Of a stretch of DNA of 64,000 nt, positions 1-6,264 are shown in pieces. Every line of letters starts with the position of its first letter. The first letter of the stretch is position 1. Source of the stretch: Parafrankia sp. EUN1f (GTDB lineage Bacteria > Actinomycetota > Actinomycetes > Frankiales > Frankiaceae); contig NZ_ADGX01000017.1 of NCBI RefSeq assembly GCF_000177675.1, positions 1 through 64,000 of the forward strand. Reading direction: 5' to 3'. Under the pieces are notes generated by a model, which saw only the letters and a program-made list of their open reading frames with translations, ran no database searches and was not told where the DNA came from. The position numbers and the translations under genes are program-made.

Positions 1-329
1 CGGACGCGCTGCGGGTTCTCGCGGCGCGCTACCGGGACCGGCTGGCCACCCTCCCGGACGATGCCTACCCGGCGTTCGCCTACACGGCGACCGTGGGCCG
101 GGCGCGCCACGCCGTCCGTGCCCGGGTGCTCGCCGCCAGCCGGCCGCAGGCCATCGCGGCGCTCGACGCGATCGCCGCCGGCGCCCCCGCGGAGCCCGAC
201 GACGGCGAGCTGACGGAGCTGCCCCGCGCCGTCGTCGACCTGCCGCACTATCCGTGGGAGCGGCGCCGCTACGCGATCGTCCCGGCCGGTGGTGCGCAGA
301 CCCCCAGCCGTCGCCTCACCACCGTCTGA
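1..329 (+). CDS. Type I polyketide synthase, C-terminal fragment
   Basis: The reading frame is open from the left edge and stops at 327-329, so only about 108 residues of the end of a larger protein are visible. The first ~65 residues resemble the linker that normally lies between ketosynthase and acyltransferase in modular PKSs (AYTATVGRARHAVRARVLAAS). Residues near the end carry the post-acyltransferase signature LPHYPWERRRYAI. Only about 15 residues separate these two landmarks, so no acyltransferase domain lies between them here. Family assignment rests on these linker motifs. The catalytic domains would be upstream of the window. No thioesterase or ACP follows. Confidence 0.6.
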   Translation, partial: DALRVLAARYRDRLATLPDDAYPAFAYTATVGRARHAVRARVLAASRPQAIAALDAIAAGAPAEPDDGELTELPRAVVDLPHYPWERRRYAIVPAGGAQTPSRRLTTV

Positions 330-474
330 CCCGCGGCGCGAACGGCCCCGTTCAGCTCGCGCGTCTTCTCGCGCAGCGCCTCAGCAGTCCCCCATCTGCG
401 TCTGATCATGGTGCGTCACACTCCTGCCCCGCTCCGCTCGGGTATCCGAAGAATCGAAGGGTGACGAGCGAAGG

Positions 475-530
475 GTTGAGGATCTTGGTCGTTCCGGCAG
501 CCAAGGTCCTCAACTCTTGCTCGGCGGCAA
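475..530 (+). repeat. Hairpin repeat H, copy 1
   Basis: GTTGAGGATCTTGG (475-488) pairs with CCAAGGTCCTCAAC (501-514) around a 12-nt loop. The one change from a perfect stem is a T opposite G, which would still pair as a wobble in RNA. The tail CTCTTGCTCGGCGGCAA is shared with copy 2 and, in part, with the copy at 52215. It could be a mobile REP-like element or a transcribed hairpin; the sequence does not decide. Confidence 0.75.
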
Positions 531-569
531 CGGTAACCTTGGCGGCGGCCCGAATTCGCGGCTTGAAGC

Positions 570-625
570 GCTGAGGATTTTGGTCGTTCCAACAGCCGAA
601 ATCCTCAACTCTTGCTTGGCGGCAA
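570..625 (+). repeat. Hairpin repeat H, copy 2
   Basis: GCTGAGGATTTTGG (570-583) pairs with CCGAAATCCTCAAC (596-609) around a 12-nt loop, with two G-T oppositions. The loop begins TCGTTCC as in copy 1, and the tail CTCTTGCTTGGCGGCAA follows. A degenerate third unit follows at about 644-700, with a GATTCTG/CAGAATC stem and a tail CCTGCTCGGCAGC. Confidence 0.75.
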
Positions 626-735
626 TGTCAAACTGAAGATCGCGATTCTGCTGCGGGCTCTCCGGCAACCAGAATCCTCAGGTCCTGCTCGGCAGCGGCG
701 GCAGGAAGGAACCACTGAGGCTCAGGACACCAGCG

Positions 736-773
736 GTCCTCGCGACGCCCAGCCTTCTGGGGGTTGCGAGGAC
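736..773 (-). terminator. Stem-loop after the LuxR gene
   Basis: GTCCTCGC (736-743) pairs with GCGAGGAC (766-773), with an inner stem CCCAG/CTGGG (748-752 and 757-761). It lies 20 nt past the stop of the minus-strand LuxR gene. No T-tract follows, as is common for GC-rich actinomycete terminators. Confidence 0.55.
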
Positions 774-792
774 TGTGGCGTTTTCGGGTGCG

Positions 793-1941
793 TCAGCCGG
801 CGAGACCGAGGCCGGCGGTGCCGAGGCCCGTGGGGACGTCGACCGGGGGGCCGGTGACCTCCGCGCCGAGCACCGCGGTCAGCTCGGCGCGGGACGCCAC
901 GTTCACCTTCGCGAAGATGGCCTTGGTGTGGTCGCGCACGGTGTGCTGGGAGATCCCCAGCCTGCGGGCGATCCGGTCGGTGCCGTGCCCGGCGACGAGC
1001 AGCTCGGCCAGCTGGCGTTCGCGCGAGGTGAGGCCGTAGAGGGCCAGCATCACCGGCAGCAGGTCGGCGCGGCTCGCGGGTTCCAGCACGACGGCGGTGC
1101 GCGCCGCGCCGGCGCCGCCGTGCGCCGGCGAGGAGACCAGCACCTCGCCCTGCACCAGCAGCCAGCCGCCACCCGGCAGCGACATTCGCAGCCGCGCCGG
1201 TCGGGGCGGGCCACCCCCGGCGGCGTTCGCCTGGGCCTGCACGGCCACCATCGTGACGGACACCGGCAGTTCGGGGGGTTCGACCGGGCTGATGCGTCGC
1301 AGCCAGCGGTCCGCCTCCGCGGTGGAGGCCTCGAGGCGGCCCGCGGCGTCCAGCACCAGCGTGCCGGAGCCCGCCAGCGGGGTGCGCGGCGGTGGGGTGC
1401 GGGCCAGGCCGGACCGCAGGCCGTGGCCCAGATGGCGGGCGATCGAGGCGACGTAGCGGACCTCGGCGGCGGTGAAGTCGGGCTCGTCGTCGGCACGCCG
1501 CAGACAGCCCATGCCCCAGGTGGCGCTACCATCTCGGGCGAGCAGCCGCAGCTCGTCGCGCAGCCCCAGCGGCTCGTAGACGGACCGGTGCCGGGTGGCG
1601 CGGTCCAGCTCGCCGCCGGTGGAGGCTGCGAGGGACACCGCGCAGCGCCCGGATCGGTCGAGGTCGAGGAACCCGTTGACGCCGGTGCCCGCCAGCTCGT
1701 CGTGCAGGTCGTCGGCGCGCAGGCAGACCTTGGGACCGACGGCGTGCAGCCGGGTCGGCAGCAGCGTCTCGGGGTCGGTCGTCATCCACGAGCCGGCGTC
1801 GTAGGGAACCACGCGGCGGACGCGCTCGGCGACCTCGGCGACGAGGTCCTCCGGGGCGATGCGTTGCTCGCACAGGTCCGCGATCCCCTCGCGAACGGCA
1901 CTGGCGCGGATTCCGAGGGCAGGTTTCGCCACGCCCGCCAT
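793..1941 (-). CDS. LuxR-family transcriptional regulator (GAF-like sensor plus GerE HTH)
   Basis: 382 residues. The N-terminal two thirds resemble the GAF-like sensory region of large actinobacterial LuxR proteins (VRRVVPYDAGSWMTTDPETL near residue 45, then FTAAEVRYVASIARHLGHGL near 175). The C-terminus carries a GerE helix-turn-helix: LTSRERQLAELLVAGHGT followed by IARRLGISQHTVRDHTK and IFAKVNVASRAEL. There is no receiver domain or Walker motif, so it is a one-component regulator of unknown ligand. It lies between the PKS end and a divergent reductase gene, so local regulation of the cluster is plausible. The ATG at 1941 is the first start in frame. Confidence 0.85.
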   Translation of the reverse strand: MAGVAKPALGIRASAVREGIADLCEQRIAPEDLVAEVAERVRRVVPYDAGSWMTTDPETLLPTRLHAVGPKVCLRADDLHDELAGTGVNGFLDLDRSGRCAVSLAASTGGELDRATRHRSVYEPLGLRDELRLLARDGSATWGMGCLRRADDEPDFTAAEVRYVASIARHLGHGLRSGLARTPPPRTPLAGSGTLVLDAAGRLEASTAEADRWLRRISPVEPPELPVSVTMVAVQAQANAAGGGPPRPARLRMSLPGGGWLLVQGEVLVSSPAHGGAGAARTAVVLEPASRADLLPVMLALYGLTSRERQLAELLVAGHGTDRIARRLGISQHTVRDHTKAIFAKVNVASRAELTAVLGAEVTGPPVDVPTGLGTAGLGLAG

Positions 1942-1969
1942 CTTACCTCACCACACCGATCGAAAAAAT

Positions 1970-1983
1970 CCCCAAAGTTGGGG
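1970..1983. promoter_or_regulatory. Small palindrome in the LuxR/reductase divergent promoter
   Basis: CCCCAA-AG-TTGGGG lies 29 nt upstream of the LuxR start and between the two divergent genes. The size and dyad symmetry fit an operator for a GerE-type regulator. Binding by the neighbouring LuxR protein is inference. Confidence 0.35.
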
Positions 1984-2051
1984 GGGTCCGCGAGGCCCCT
2001 AGTTGCGGGATGGGCGCGCCGGCCGGTCCCCGCAATTATGACGGGTACTGA

Positions 2052-2123
2052 ATGAGCCTTTTCCGTCGTCGGCTTGGACGCGCGGTGGCCTTGGCCGTGT
2101 CCCGTGAGATGGAAAAAGCTCCA
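2052..2123 (+). repeat. 70-bp inverted-repeat element E1
   Basis: The 5' arm ATGAGCCTTTTCCGTC is followed by GTCG. The 3' side reads CGTGA then GATGGAAAAAGCTCCAT. The arms pair with a G-T opposition in CCGTC/GATGG and one extra C in the outer arm. The 3' arm ends 18 nt before the ATG of the reductase gene, which has its own ribosome binding site (GAGGAGG at 2126-2132). Confidence 0.8.
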
Positions 2124-2141
2124 TAGAGGAGGGGATTCCTC

Positions 2142-3251
2142 ATGGCGATCACCGTTTACGGCGCGAGTGGATACACCGGGCGGCTGGTGGCCGCCGGGCT
2201 TCGGCGCCGCGGATTCTCCGTCGTGCTGGCCGGCCGGGACGGTGACCGGCTGCGGGCGCTGGCGACGGAGTTGGCCGCCACGGAGCCGGGTGATTCCGTC
2301 GACGGCCGGGACGTCGAGATAGGGACACGCCAGGTCGGCGTCGACGACCCGGCGGCCTTGGCGGAGGCCTTCCGCGGCAGCGACGTCGTCGTCAACGTGG
2401 CGGGACCGTTCGCCCTGGTGGGTGAACCGGTTGTCCGGGCCGCGATCGACGCGGGCGTGCACTATATCGACACGACCGCCGAGCAGCTGTTCGTGAAGAA
2501 GGTCTTCGACGAGTACTCCGGCCCCGCCGAGAACGCCGGGGTGACCGTCGTCCCGTCCGTCGGCTTCGACATCGTTCCCGGCGATCTGCTGGCGAACGTG
2601 GTCGGTCGTCGGGTCGAGCGGGCGACCGAGCTCCTCGTGGCCTACGACGTGCGCGACTGGGACATGACCCGGGGCACCGTCCGGTCGGCCTTCGGCGCGC
2701 TGACCAGCGGCAGCTTCGTCTACAGCGACGGTGAATGGCGGCCCGGCGACGGCACGACGCCCTACGAGGCGGTGACATTCCCGGGGAACGCGGAGCCGAC
2801 GCCGGTCATCAACTGGGCGGGCCCCGAGGTCGTCACCGTCCCCCGGCACGTGCCGACCGACCGGCTGTCGGTGGTCATCAACGCCAGCATCGTCACGCCG
2901 GAGTTCCTGCAGCTGCTCCAGCTGCCCGCCGAGACCGTCGCGACCATCATCGACGGCCTCGCCGAGGGCCCGGACGAGACCCGCCGCGCGGCGGCCAGGT
3001 TCACCATCGTTGCGGAGGCCACCGGTGCCGACGGCCGCCGTGCCCGCGGTGTCCTGCACGCCAGCGACATCTACGGGTCGACCGCGGTGATCGTGGCGGA
3101 GGCCGTCCGCCGGCTGCTCGCCGAGCCGCCCCGCGCCGGTGTGCTCAGCCCCGCCCAGGCGTTCGACGCCGCGAGCTTCCTCGACTTCCTCGTTCCGCAT
3201 GGTTACTCCTGGGCCGTGGAGACGCCGGCGGACGCGCCTGCCGCGCAGTAG
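2142..3251 (+). CDS. Saccharopine-dehydrogenase-like NAD(P)-binding reductase (trans-acting enoyl reductase type)
   Basis: 369 residues. The N-terminus is a Rossmann nucleotide-binding site (ITVYGASGYTGRLVAAGL, then VVLAGRDGDRLRALA). The rest matches the saccharopine dehydrogenase-like family that includes the mycobacterial trans-acting enoyl reductase Rv2449c-type proteins, with SVGFDIVPGDLLAN near residue 145 and a C-terminal FLDFLVPHGYSWAVE. Family members reduce C=C bonds or polyketide intermediates; the exact substrate here cannot be read from sequence. A strong GAGGAGG lies 9-15 nt upstream of the ATG. Closeness to the PKS end supports a tailoring role (inference). Confidence 0.8.
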   Translation: MAITVYGASGYTGRLVAAGLRRRGFSVVLAGRDGDRLRALATELAATEPGDSVDGRDVEIGTRQVGVDDPAALAEAFRGSDVVVNVAGPFALVGEPVVRAAIDAGVHYIDTTAEQLFVKKVFDEYSGPAENAGVTVVPSVGFDIVPGDLLANVVGRRVERATELLVAYDVRDWDMTRGTVRSAFGALTSGSFVYSDGEWRPGDGTTPYEAVTFPGNAEPTPVINWAGPEVVTVPRHVPTDRLSVVINASIVTPEFLQLLQLPAETVATIIDGLAEGPDETRRAAARFTIVAEATGADGRRARGVLHASDIYGSTAVIVAEAVRRLLAEPPRAGVLSPAQAFDAASFLDFLVPHGYSWAVETPADAPAAQ

Positions 3252-3258
3252 CGGAATC

Positions 3259-3302
3259 GGCCGCGGGTCCGGGCGGGGAAACGACCGCCCGGACCCGCGG
3301 CC
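3259..3302 (+). terminator. Strong stem-loop after the reductase gene
   Basis: Two perfect 18-bp arms (3259-3276 and 3285-3302, starting GGCCGCGGGTCC and ending GGACCCGCGGCC) enclose the 8-nt loop GGAAACGA. It lies 8 nt past the stop codon and directly before element E2. There is no T-tract. Confidence 0.75.
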
Positions 3303-3309
3303 CGGAAAC

Positions 3310-3379
3310 TGAGCCGTTTCCATCGTCGACTCGAAACCGCGGCGCCCTGACCACGCACCGTGAGATGGAAAAGGCTCAT
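3310..3379 (+). repeat. 70-bp inverted-repeat element E2
   Basis: 5' arm TGAGCCGTTTCCATC then GTCG; 3' side CGTGA then GATGGAAAAGGCTCA. There is one mismatch (G opposite A) in a 15-bp pairing. The interior (ACTCGaaaCCGCGGC) is closely shared with E4 and partly with E7. It ends 33 nt before the MFS start codon. Confidence 0.85.
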
Positions 3380-3412
3380 TGGTGACATTCGCTCGAAAGG
3401 AATTCGCAACCC

Positions 3413-4993
3413 ATGACGGAAAAGCAGGAGTCCGGGGCGGCGGTGCGGGCCGTCGACGGGCCGGCGCGCGAGCCGGCCGCCGGGAGCTCTGCGCTGTCGA
3501 GCTCGGTGCCCCCGAACCAGGCGCCATCGAGTCCAGCGTCGTTCGTCTGGACGTCCGTTCACACGATCGCGTTGACGCTGTTGTGTGTCGCGGCGATGCT
3601 CGAAACCCTCGACATCACGATCGTGAATGTCGCGCTGCCCAGCATCCAGGACGATCTCGGTTTCTCCCAGGGCGACCTGCCGTGGGTGGTGAACGCGTAC
3701 ACGGTGGCGTTCGGCGGTTTCCTGCTGCTCGGTGGCCGGACCGGTGACGTGTTCGGCCAGCGGAGGATATTCGTCGGGGGAATCGCCCTGTTCCTGGCCG
3801 GCTCGCTCGCCGCGGGCCTGTCGCAGGACGCGGGCGGCCTCGTCGCCACCCGGGCGCTGCAGGGCCTGGCCGGAGCGTTCAGCATCCCGATGACGCTGGC
3901 CATGATCGCGTCGATCTTCCCGGCGGGCCCGGCCCGCAACAAGGCGCTGGCGGTCTGGGGTACCGCCGCCGGCGTGAGCAGCGCCCTGGGCGTGGTGCTG
4001 GGCGGCGTGCTCGTCAACGGGCCCGGCTGGCGGTGGATCTTCCTGCTGAACGTGCCGGTGTGCGCGCTCATCCTGGCCGGTGCCACCCGCTACCTGCCCG
4101 TGGACCGCACGACCCGGTCGCACCGCTTCGACGTCGTCGGCGCGCTCGTCTCCACCGGCGGCACCGCGCTGCTGATCTACGGGGTGCTGCAGGCCAGCGA
4201 GCACGAATGGGGGTCCGGGCGGACGATCGGCCTGCTCGCCGGCGCCGGCGTGCTCCTCGCCTACTTCGTCGTCCACGAGCTGTTCGTCGCGGCCGAGCCG
4301 CTGATGACGTTCTCGCTGTTCCGCAACCGTTCGGTGTCCGGCGCGAACGCGGTCCAGGCGCTCGTCGCGGTCGCGCTGTGGGCGATGCTGTTCTTCGTCA
4401 CCCTGTACGCGCAGGAGGTACTGCACTACTCGCCGCTGAAGACCGGCCTCGCCTACCTGCCGCTCGCCGTGACCCTGTTGGTCGCCGCGCCGTTCGGCCC
4501 GCTGCTCGTCCCGAAGATCGGCATCCGCGCCGTCGTCGCCATCGGCTGCGCGATCGTCGCCGGCGGTCTGCTGTTGTTCACCGGGATCTCGCCGGACGGC
4601 GGTCTGGGCATGAACATCATCCTCCCGTCCGTGGTCGTCAGCCTCGGGTTCGCGATCCTGTTCGTCCCGATCAACATCGCCGCGGTGACGGGCGTGCCCG
4701 CCCAGAGCACGGGCATCGCCGCGGCGCTGCTGAACGTCAGCCGCTACGTCGGGGGATCGCTCGGCTTCGCGGTCATCGCGACGCTCGCCGAGAGCCGGAC
4801 GGACGACGCGGTCCGTGCCGGTGACGCGGCGGCGGTCGCGCTCACCGAGGGGTTCAAGCTCGGCTTCGTCATCACCGCGGTGACCATGGTCGTCGGGGTG
4901 CTGGCCGCGCTGCTGCTGTTTCGCGAGGACGGTCGAGGCGAGAAGGTGGACCTCGCGGCGGTGCAGTCCGCCGCGATCGAGGGCGGCGGCTGA
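3413..4993 (+). CDS. MFS drug exporter, DHA2 / EmrB-QacA family, 14 TM
   Basis: 526 residues, the usual size for the 14-helix DHA2 family. After a hydrophilic N-tail of ~45 residues the first helix reads IALTLLCVAAMLETLDITIVN, the family's helix-1 D-x-T-I-V-N motif. Motif A follows helix 2 (GGRTGDVFGQRR). Further hydrophobic segments continue to residue ~505. Predicted role: proton-driven efflux of a hydrophobic compound, plausibly the local polyketide (inference). The ATG at 3413 has AAAGGA about 10 nt upstream. The gene stands alone, preceded by E2 and followed by a convergent SARP gene. Confidence 0.9.
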   Translation: MTEKQESGAAVRAVDGPAREPAAGSSALSSSVPPNQAPSSPASFVWTSVHTIALTLLCVAAMLETLDITIVNVALPSIQDDLGFSQGDLPWVVNAYTVAFGGFLLLGGRTGDVFGQRRIFVGGIALFLAGSLAAGLSQDAGGLVATRALQGLAGAFSIPMTLAMIASIFPAGPARNKALAVWGTAAGVSSALGVVLGGVLVNGPGWRWIFLLNVPVCALILAGATRYLPVDRTTRSHRFDVVGALVSTGGTALLIYGVLQASEHEWGSGRTIGLLAGAGVLLAYFVVHELFVAAEPLMTFSLFRNRSVSGANAVQALVAVALWAMLFFVTLYAQEVLHYSPLKTGLAYLPLAVTLLVAAPFGPLLVPKIGIRAVVAIGCAIVAGGLLLFTGISPDGGLGMNIILPSVVVSLGFAILFVPINIAAVTGVPAQSTGIAAALLNVSRYVGGSLGFAVIATLAESRTDDAVRAGDAAAVALTEGFKLGFVITAVTMVVGVLAALLLFREDGRGEKVDLAAVQSAAIEGGG

Positions 4994-5015
4994 CCGGGCC
5001 CGGGTCTGGGCCCGG
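4994..5015. terminator. Bidirectional stem-loop between convergent genes
   Basis: CCGGGCCC (4994-5001) pairs with GGGCCCGG (5008-5015) around GGGTCT. It lies between the stops of the MFS gene (+) and the SARP gene (-), so it could serve both. Confidence 0.6.
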
Positions 5016-5073
5016 GCACGGACAGCCCCTGGGCGGGTCGGGACGAATCCGTGGCCGGCCCGGCCCGGGGAGG

Positions 5074-5847
5074 TCAGCCGGCGAGCCGGGCCATGCCCAT
5101 GTGCCGGTCGCCGACCAGGATCGCCCGCTGCACGTCCTGTAGGGAGCGGCAGGGCTCCAGGCCCAGCTCGTCGCGCAGCCGGGTGCGGGCCGTCCGGTAG
5201 ACATCGAGTGCGTCGGCGACCCGCTCGGCCCGGTACAGCGCAACCATGAGATGGCGGTAGAACGGCTCGTGCAGCGGGTGCTCGGTGATGAGTGAGTACA
5301 GCCTGGGCACGAGCCGGCGGTGGCGGCCAAGCTCGAGCTCCGCCTCCAGGTTGGCCTCGAGGCAGCCCAGCCGCTGTTCGGCCAGCCAGGTGTCATACCA
5401 GACGATCATCGGGCTGGCGGTCGGCCGGCCGAGCAGCTGGCCCCGCCACAGCCCGAGCGCCCGGTCGAAGCAGGCCACGGCCTCCGTGTACTTCTTCAGT
5501 CGGACGTGCTCGTGCCCGCGCGCGGCCAGGTCCAGGAAGTCGTGGGCGTCGAGCGTGTCGTCGCCCAGATCCAGCAGATAGCCCGGGGCCCGGGTCACGA
5601 TCGGGCTGTCCGTCCGGTCCGGCCGGGCGAGGAACTTGCGCAGGTTCGACACCATCACGTGGATGCCGGCGTTCGCGCTCCGTGGCGCGGCCGCCCCCCA
5701 GATCTCGTTGATGAGCTGGTCGGCCGACACCACTTCGTTCGGGCGGACCAGGAGGGTGGCCAGCAGGGTCTCCATCTTGGGGGCGCTGATGAAGCAGTGG
5801 CCGTCCTGCTTCGTCACCCGAAGAGGTCCGAGGATCTCGTATCTCAT
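5074..5847 (-). CDS. SARP-family transcriptional activator (OmpR-like wHTH plus BTAD)
   Basis: 257 residues, the typical length of a short Streptomyces-type SARP. Residues 1-95 are a winged helix (MRYEILGPLRV, KMETLLATLLVRPNEVVSADQLINEIWG, then IVTRAPGYLLDL). Residues ~100-250 are a bacterial transcriptional activator domain (FYRHLMVALYRAERVADALDVYRTARTRLRDELGLEP). These proteins activate antibiotic clusters by binding direct heptamer repeats, and three such repeats with an 11-bp period lie upstream at 6062-6090. Start ATG at 5847. The C-terminus ends soon after the BTAD, with no ATPase module. Confidence 0.9.
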   Translation of the reverse strand: MRYEILGPLRVTKQDGHCFISAPKMETLLATLLVRPNEVVSADQLINEIWGAAAPRSANAGIHVMVSNLRKFLARPDRTDSPIVTRAPGYLLDLGDDTLDAHDFLDLAARGHEHVRLKKYTEAVACFDRALGLWRGQLLGRPTASPMIVWYDTWLAEQRLGCLEANLEAELELGRHRRLVPRLYSLITEHPLHEPFYRHLMVALYRAERVADALDVYRTARTRLRDELGLEPCRSLQDVQRAILVGDRHMGMARLAG

Positions 5848-6061
5848 TGTTGTCCCATCGTGTCTCGTGGGGCGGTGCGTGCGGGCACGAATCGGTGTCC
5901 GGTTCCGCGTGACGGCGCGGCGGAGAGATCAGGGCTCGGATGGTCTGCAGAAATCACCAGGTGTTTCGGTGCCGGCGGGCCGGAGAAAACCCGGGATCCG
6001 GGGCGCGTTGAACTGCGGCGCGACGCTCCTTCAATAATTGCCTGAGAATTGTCCGCAGGGT

Positions 6062-6090
6062 ACCCCTGAAGACCCCCTAGGCAACCCCTA
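6062..6090 (-). promoter_or_regulatory. Three heptamer direct repeats, 11-bp period (candidate SARP operator)
   Basis: ACCCCTG (6062-6068), CCCCCTA (6073-6079) and ACCCCTA (6084-6090) are spaced exactly 11 bp start to start. On the minus strand they read TAGGGGT, TAGGGGG, CAGGGGT toward the SARP gene 215 nt downstream. Heptamers repeated once per helical turn are the known binding pattern of SARP activators. That the neighbouring SARP binds them is inference. Confidence 0.5.
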
Positions 6091-6124
6091 TACAGCTTCT
6101 TTCTGTCGTAATGTTAACCGGAAA

Positions 6125-6149
6125 TGTCAGGGCCTTTTCCTTCTCCCGG
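6125..6149 (-). repeat. Degenerate half of an E element
   Basis: The minus strand contains GGGAGAAGGAAAAGGCCCTGA, close to the E-element 3' arm GTGAGATGGAAAAGGCTCA. No matching 5' arm is visible within 80 nt, so it is either a decayed copy or chance. Confidence 0.35.
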
Positions 6150-6264
6150 TGGTATGGGTAGCCGCGAGGATGAGTAGGTGACGGAATAGGTTCGCTGATG
6201 GTGACCGATGTCACGCCGTACTGGTCGCGGTGGATCGTGGATTGTGGAATATCGGCGCCGGCGC

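Larger units (their letters stand above)
330..792. other. Intergenic region carrying a hairpin-repeat cluster
   Basis: There is no convincing gene between the PKS stop and the convergent LuxR gene. The stretch holds two clear copies and one degenerate copy of the GAGGATTTTGG hairpin repeat (475-530, 570-625, about 644-700), then a terminator-like hairpin at 736-773. Short reading frames here lack coding signal and are interrupted by the palindromes. Confidence 0.6.
5848..6264. other. Intergenic region upstream of the SARP gene
   Basis: 417 bp without a gene, between the SARP start and the LAL regulator stop, both on the minus strand. It holds the 11-bp-period heptamers (6062-6090), a short AT-rich stretch (about 6095-6120), and a half-site resembling the 3' arm of the E elements (6125-6149). 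Confidence 0.5.

Noticed and set aside
775-2055. A 426-residue plus-strand frame opposite the LuxR gene
   Set aside because: It is the antisense shadow of the LuxR gene, with Gly/Arg/His-rich sequence and no family motif; the minus-strand product has a clear GerE domain.
2052-2123. E elements as known SAM or other sulfur riboswitches
   Set aside because: I see no match to conserved cores of SAM-I/IV, SAM-II, SAH or cobalamin riboswitches, and the conserved part is the stem itself plus GTCG/CGTGA boxes.
2052-2123. E elements as simple Rho-independent terminators
   Set aside because: Loops of 35-45 nt are too long, there is no T-tract, several copies lie just before start codons, and E2 directly follows a separate strong terminator hairpin.
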